Shown here: piece by piece, positions 4,338 through 6,783 of the stretch | How the letters are laid out: every line of letters begins with the position of its first letter | How positions within the stretch are numbered: position 1 is the stretch's first letter | Source of the DNA: Candidatus Rokuibacteriota bacterium | Lineage (GTDB): Bacteria > Methylomirabilota > Methylomirabilia > Rokubacteriales > CSP1-6 | DNA: 6,783 nt | Direction of reading: 5' to 3' | Assembly (NCBI GenBank): GCA_016206385.1 | Contig: JACQRS010000397.1 | Span: 1-6,783 of the forward strand | Notes under the pieces: generated by a model | Database searches by the model: none | What the model was told of the DNA's origin: nothing | What the model saw: only the letters and a program-made list of their open reading frames with translations | Program-made: the position numbers and the translations under genes

Positions 4338-6783
4338 GGGCCAAGCACGATCTGGCGGTGATCGGCCACCCGCTTCCGAAGGTGGACGCCTGGGGCAAGG
4401 TGACGGGCGACACCCGCTACGCCGATGACTTCTTCCTTCCGCGGATGGCCTACGCCAAGATCCTGAGGAGCCCGCACCCGCACGCGCTGATCAAGCGTAT
4501 CGACACCTCGCGCGCCAAAGCCGTGCCCGGCGTGTACGCCGTCATCACCGGCCGTGACCTCCCGCCGGTCAAGTTCGGGATCCTGCCGGTGAGCCAGGAC
4601 GAGGAGGCCCTCTGCACCGAGAAGGTGCGCATGGTTGGGGACCCGGTGGCGGCGGTGGCGGCGGTGGACGAGGAGACGGCGGAGCGGGCCACCGAGCTGA
4701 TCGAGGTGGAGTACGAGGTCCTGCCGGCGATCATGTCCATCGGGGAGGCGGTGGCCCAGGACAAAGTCCGGATCCACGAGTACGGCGACGGCCCCAATGT
4801 CCACAAGGCGGTTTCCCTCGAGTTCGGCGACGTGGAGGAGGCCTTCGCGAAGGCCGACCTGGTGCGCGAAGACGTCTTCGACTTCGAGGGGAGCACCCAC
4901 CTCCCGATGGAGCAGCACGCGGCGGTGGCCCAGTGGTCCCCCGAGGGAAAGCTGACCCTCTGGTCCTCCACCCAGACCCCCCACTACGTGCACCGCCTCC
5001 TGGCCAAGGTCCTCCAGATGCCGGCCGCCCACATCCGGGTCATCGCGACGCCGGTGGGCGGCGGCTTCGGCGGCAAGCTGGATCTGTTCAGCCATGAAGT
5101 GGTGGTGGCCAAGCTGGCCCAGCTCACCGGCCGGCCGGTCAAGTGCACCCTGACGCGCGAGGAGGTCTTCTACTGCCACCGGGGCCGGCACCCGGTCCTG
5201 ATGTGGGTGAAGACCGGCGTGACGAAGAGCGGCGAGATCCTGGGGATGCACTTTCGCTCCTGGCTCGACGGCGGCGCCTACGGCTCCTACGGCGTGGCCT
5301 CCACCTTCTACACGGGCGCCTTGCAGACCGTCACCTACAAGGTGCCCGCCTACAAGTTCGAGGGGATGCGCGCCTTCACCAACAAGCCTCCCTGCGGCCC
5401 GAAGCGCGGCCACGGCACCCCGCAGCCCCGCTTCGCCCTGGAGTGCCACCTCGACAAGATCGCCGCCGAGCTCGGCCTGGACCCCGCGGAGATGCGGCGG
5501 CGGATCGTCGTGGAGGAGTACACGAAGACGGCCAATCACCTGACCGTCACGACCTGCGGGCTCGGGGAGTGCATCGACCGCGTGGTGGAGGCCTCTGGGT
5601 GGCGGGAAAAGCACGGCAAGCTTCCCTACGGCCGAGGAATCGGCTTCGCCTGCTCGAGCTACATCACCGGCGCCGGGCTTGCGATTTACTGGAACGACAT
5701 GCCCCACTCAGGGGCCATCGTGAAGATCGACCGGGGCGGCGGCGTGGCGGTCCTGTGCGGCGCCATCGACATCGGCCAGGGGTCCGACTCCATTCTCGCC
5801 TACCTGGTGGCCGAGGTCCTCGGCATCGACCCCAAGGACATCCGGGTGGCCACCGCGGATACCGACCTCACCCCCGTGGATCTGGGCGCGTACTCCTCCC
5901 GGGTGACGTTGATGGCGGGGAACGCCGCTGTGGAGGCCGCCGAGCGCCTGCGCGCCATGCTCATCGAGGCGGTGGCAAAGAAGTTCGAGCTGCCGCCCGA
6001 TCGCTTTGTCTGCCGTGGTGGCCGCGTGTATGCGCCGGATGATCCGGACAAAGGCTTTACCTTTGTCGAGGCCGTGGTGCTCGCCGAGTCGCTCTTCGGC
6101 ACGCTGGCGGTGGCGGGGTCGTACAAGCCGCCCAGGCGGAGCGGCAAGTTCAAGGGGGCGGGAGTGGGGCCGACGCCCTGCTACTCCTACTCCGCCAGCG
6201 CCGTTGAGGTCAGCGTGGATCCGGAGACCGCTGACATCAAGGTGGAGCAGGTCTGGATCGCCCACGACGTGGGGCGGGCCCTCAACCCGCTCCTGGTCGA
6301 GGGGCAGGTGGAGGGCTCGGTCTACATGGGGCTCGGCGAGGCGCTGATGGAGGAGCAGGTCTTCAGGAAGGGCCTCCACAAGTTCCCCTCGATGCTCGAG
6401 TACAAGAGCCCCACCACGCTCGAGAGCCCCGAGATCCATACCATTCTCGTGGAGACCGTGGATCCGGAGGGACCCTTCGGCGCCAAGGAGGCTGGACAGG
6501 GACCGCTCCTGCCCGTGATCCCCGCGCTCGCGAACGCGATCTACGACGCGGCGGGGGTCAGGATCGACGAGATCCCCATCACGCCCGACAAGATCGTCAA
6601 GGCCCGCGACCTCAGGCGGCGGGGCAGGCCGCCGCGTCTGGGTCCCGAGAAGGTGCCGCTCTTCAGGTTCCCGGAGCTGATCAAGGTGCCCTCGGCGTTC
6701 GGCCAACCCGCCGACCCCTCCGTTCCACGCCGTGAACCCCAGGGTGCGGGTTCCCCCTCACCTTCATCCGCTCCCCCACCGGG
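4334..6783 (+). CDS. Molybdenum hydroxylase large subunit, molybdopterin-binding (HcrA/CoxL family; 3' end open)
   Basis: This is the catalytic subunit that carries the molybdenum-molybdopterin (usually cytosine dinucleotide) cofactor. ATG 4334 overlaps the previous stop as ATGA, with GAGG at 4323-4326 as a modest ribosome binding site. The frame stays open to the window end (816 codons), while relatives are about 750-800 residues. The a/b-hammerhead domain covers about residues 17-130 (PLPKVDAWGKVTGDTRYADD, GDPVAAVAAV). Cofactor-binding motifs follow: SSTQTP (211-216), GGGFGGK (242-248), CGPKRGHGT (354-362) and DIGQGSDS (479-486). The CO dehydrogenase active-site loop (AYxCSFR type) is absent. 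RGHG and the DTDLTPVDLGAYSSR region point toward 4-hydroxybenzoyl-CoA reductase-like enzymes; this is a judgement from memory, so the substrate stays open. Oddly, the usual catalytic Glu of the GE motif near the C-terminus is Gln722 (GAKEAGQGP). The last 40 or so residues become Pro/Ser-rich and may not be genuine. No FAD subunit is seen; it may lie downstream. Confidence 0.92.
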   Translation, partial: MRAKHDLAVIGHPLPKVDAWGKVTGDTRYADDFFLPRMAYAKILRSPHPHALIKRIDTSRAKAVPGVYAVITGRDLPPVKFGILPVSQDEEALCTEKVRMVGDPVAAVAAVDEETAERATELIEVEYEVLPAIMSIGEAVAQDKVRIHEYGDGPNVHKAVSLEFGDVEEAFAKADLVREDVFDFEGSTHLPMEQHAAVAQWSPEGKLTLWSSTQTPHYVHRLLAKVLQMPAAHIRVIATPVGGGFGGKLDLFSHEVVVAKLAQLTGRPVKCTLTREEVFYCHRGRHPVLMWVKTGVTKSGEILGMHFRSWLDGGAYGSYGVASTFYTGALQTVTYKVPAYKFEGMRAFTNKPPCGPKRGHGTPQPRFALECHLDKIAAELGLDPAEMRRRIVVEEYTKTANHLTVTTCGLGECIDRVVEASGWREKHGKLPYGRGIGFACSSYITGAGLAIYWNDMPHSGAIVKIDRGGGVAVLCGAIDIGQGSDSILAYLVAEVLGIDPKDIRVATADTDLTPVDLGAYSSRVTLMAGNAAVEAAERLRAMLIEAVAKKFELPPDRFVCRGGRVYAPDDPDKGFTFVEAVVLAESLFGTLAVAGSYKPPRRSGKFKGAGVGPTPCYSYSASAVEVSVDPETADIKVEQVWIAHDVGRALNPLLVEGQVEGSVYMGLGEALMEEQVFRKGLHKFPSMLEYKSPTTLESPEIHTILVETVDPEGPFGAKEAGQGPLLPVIPALANAIYDAAGVRIDEIPITPDKIVKARDLRRRGRPPRLGPEKVPLFRFPELIKVPSAFGQPADPSVPRREPQGAGSPSPSSAPPP
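6736..6783. other. C/T-rich low-complexity tail at the window edge
   Basis: The last bases (runs such as TTCCCCCTCACC and GCTCCCCCACCGGG) look like a C-rich intergenic element rather than coding sequence. The large-subunit frame reads through it as Pro/Ser-rich residues. It is cut by the window end, so whether it forms a palindromic repeat cannot be seen. Confidence 0.35.

Noticed and set aside
4646..4667. Tandem GTGGCGGCG repeat
   Set aside because: It encodes the conserved GDPVAAVAAV motif of the molybdenum hydroxylase hammerhead domain, so the repetition follows from the protein sequence.
4256..5707. Long minus-strand open frame of 483 codons opposite the molybdenum enzyme genes, and a 332-codon one at 5708-6706
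   Set aside because: Its His/Gly/Val/Leu-rich translation is typical of the antisense shadow of a GC-rich gene. It has no recognisable domain and lies opposite strongly conserved coding sequence.
4334..6783. Carbon monoxide dehydrogenase (CoxL form I)
   Set aside because: The AYxCSFR-type active-site loop with the copper-binding Cys is not present, and the corresponding cofactor motifs are of the RGHG type.
1..6783. tRNA or rRNA genes, CRISPR arrays, insertion sequences or attachment sites
   Set aside because: No cloverleaf-like segment, regularly spaced direct repeats, transposase motifs or terminal inverted repeats were noticed on either strand.

Overview
The window is GC-rich (about two-thirds G+C by eye) bacterial chromosomal DNA. 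Every supported gene is on the + strand. Gene content (tandem family-1 ABC importers next to a molybdenum hydroxylase), GTG starts and strong purine-rich ribosome binding sites fit a free-living soil or sediment bacterium, such as a high-GC proteobacterium or a Rokubacteria/Methylomirabilota-like lineage. That placement is inference from style only; there is no marker gene.

Layout. (1) Bases 2-424 hold the C-terminal half of a MalG-type permease, the last gene of an ABC import operon that begins upstream of the window. (2) Bases 425-608 are a non-coding spacer with several closely packed dyads. (3) Bases 609-3736 hold a second ABC import operon: a secreted solute-binding protein (609-1901), a MalF/UgpA-type permease (1950-2825) and a MalG/UgpE-type permease (2828-3736). 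A strong hairpin lies between the first two genes. No ATPase is present. (4) Bases 3737-3833 are an AT-richer spacer with a small terminator-like hairpin, a good sigma70-type promoter (TTGACA, 18 bp, TATGGT) and a 10-bp palindrome over its -10 region. (5) Bases 3834 to the window end hold a molybdenum hydroxylase operon of the xanthine dehydrogenase / 4-hydroxybenzoyl-CoA reductase superfamily: the two-[2Fe-2S] small subunit (3834-4337), then the molybdopterin-binding large subunit (4334 to the end, no stop seen), joined by an ATGA overlap.

How they work together. The binding protein would capture a solute, probably a sugar, oligosaccharide or polyol, outside the membrane and deliver it to the two-permease channel. 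An MsmK/UgpC-type ATPase encoded elsewhere would power it. The downstream enzyme is a separate transcription unit. Its small subunit carries electrons from or to the molybdenum centre on the large subunit, and the FAD-binding medium subunit is not in the window. Large-subunit motifs resemble 4-hydroxybenzoyl-CoA reductase-like enzymes more than CO dehydrogenase, but the substrate cannot be fixed from sequence alone.

No clearly novel system is seen. The best second-look items are Gln722 of the large subunit, where the superfamily normally has its catalytic Glu; the hairpin that covers the first permease's apparent start codon; and the promoter/palindrome arrangement before the molybdenum enzyme.
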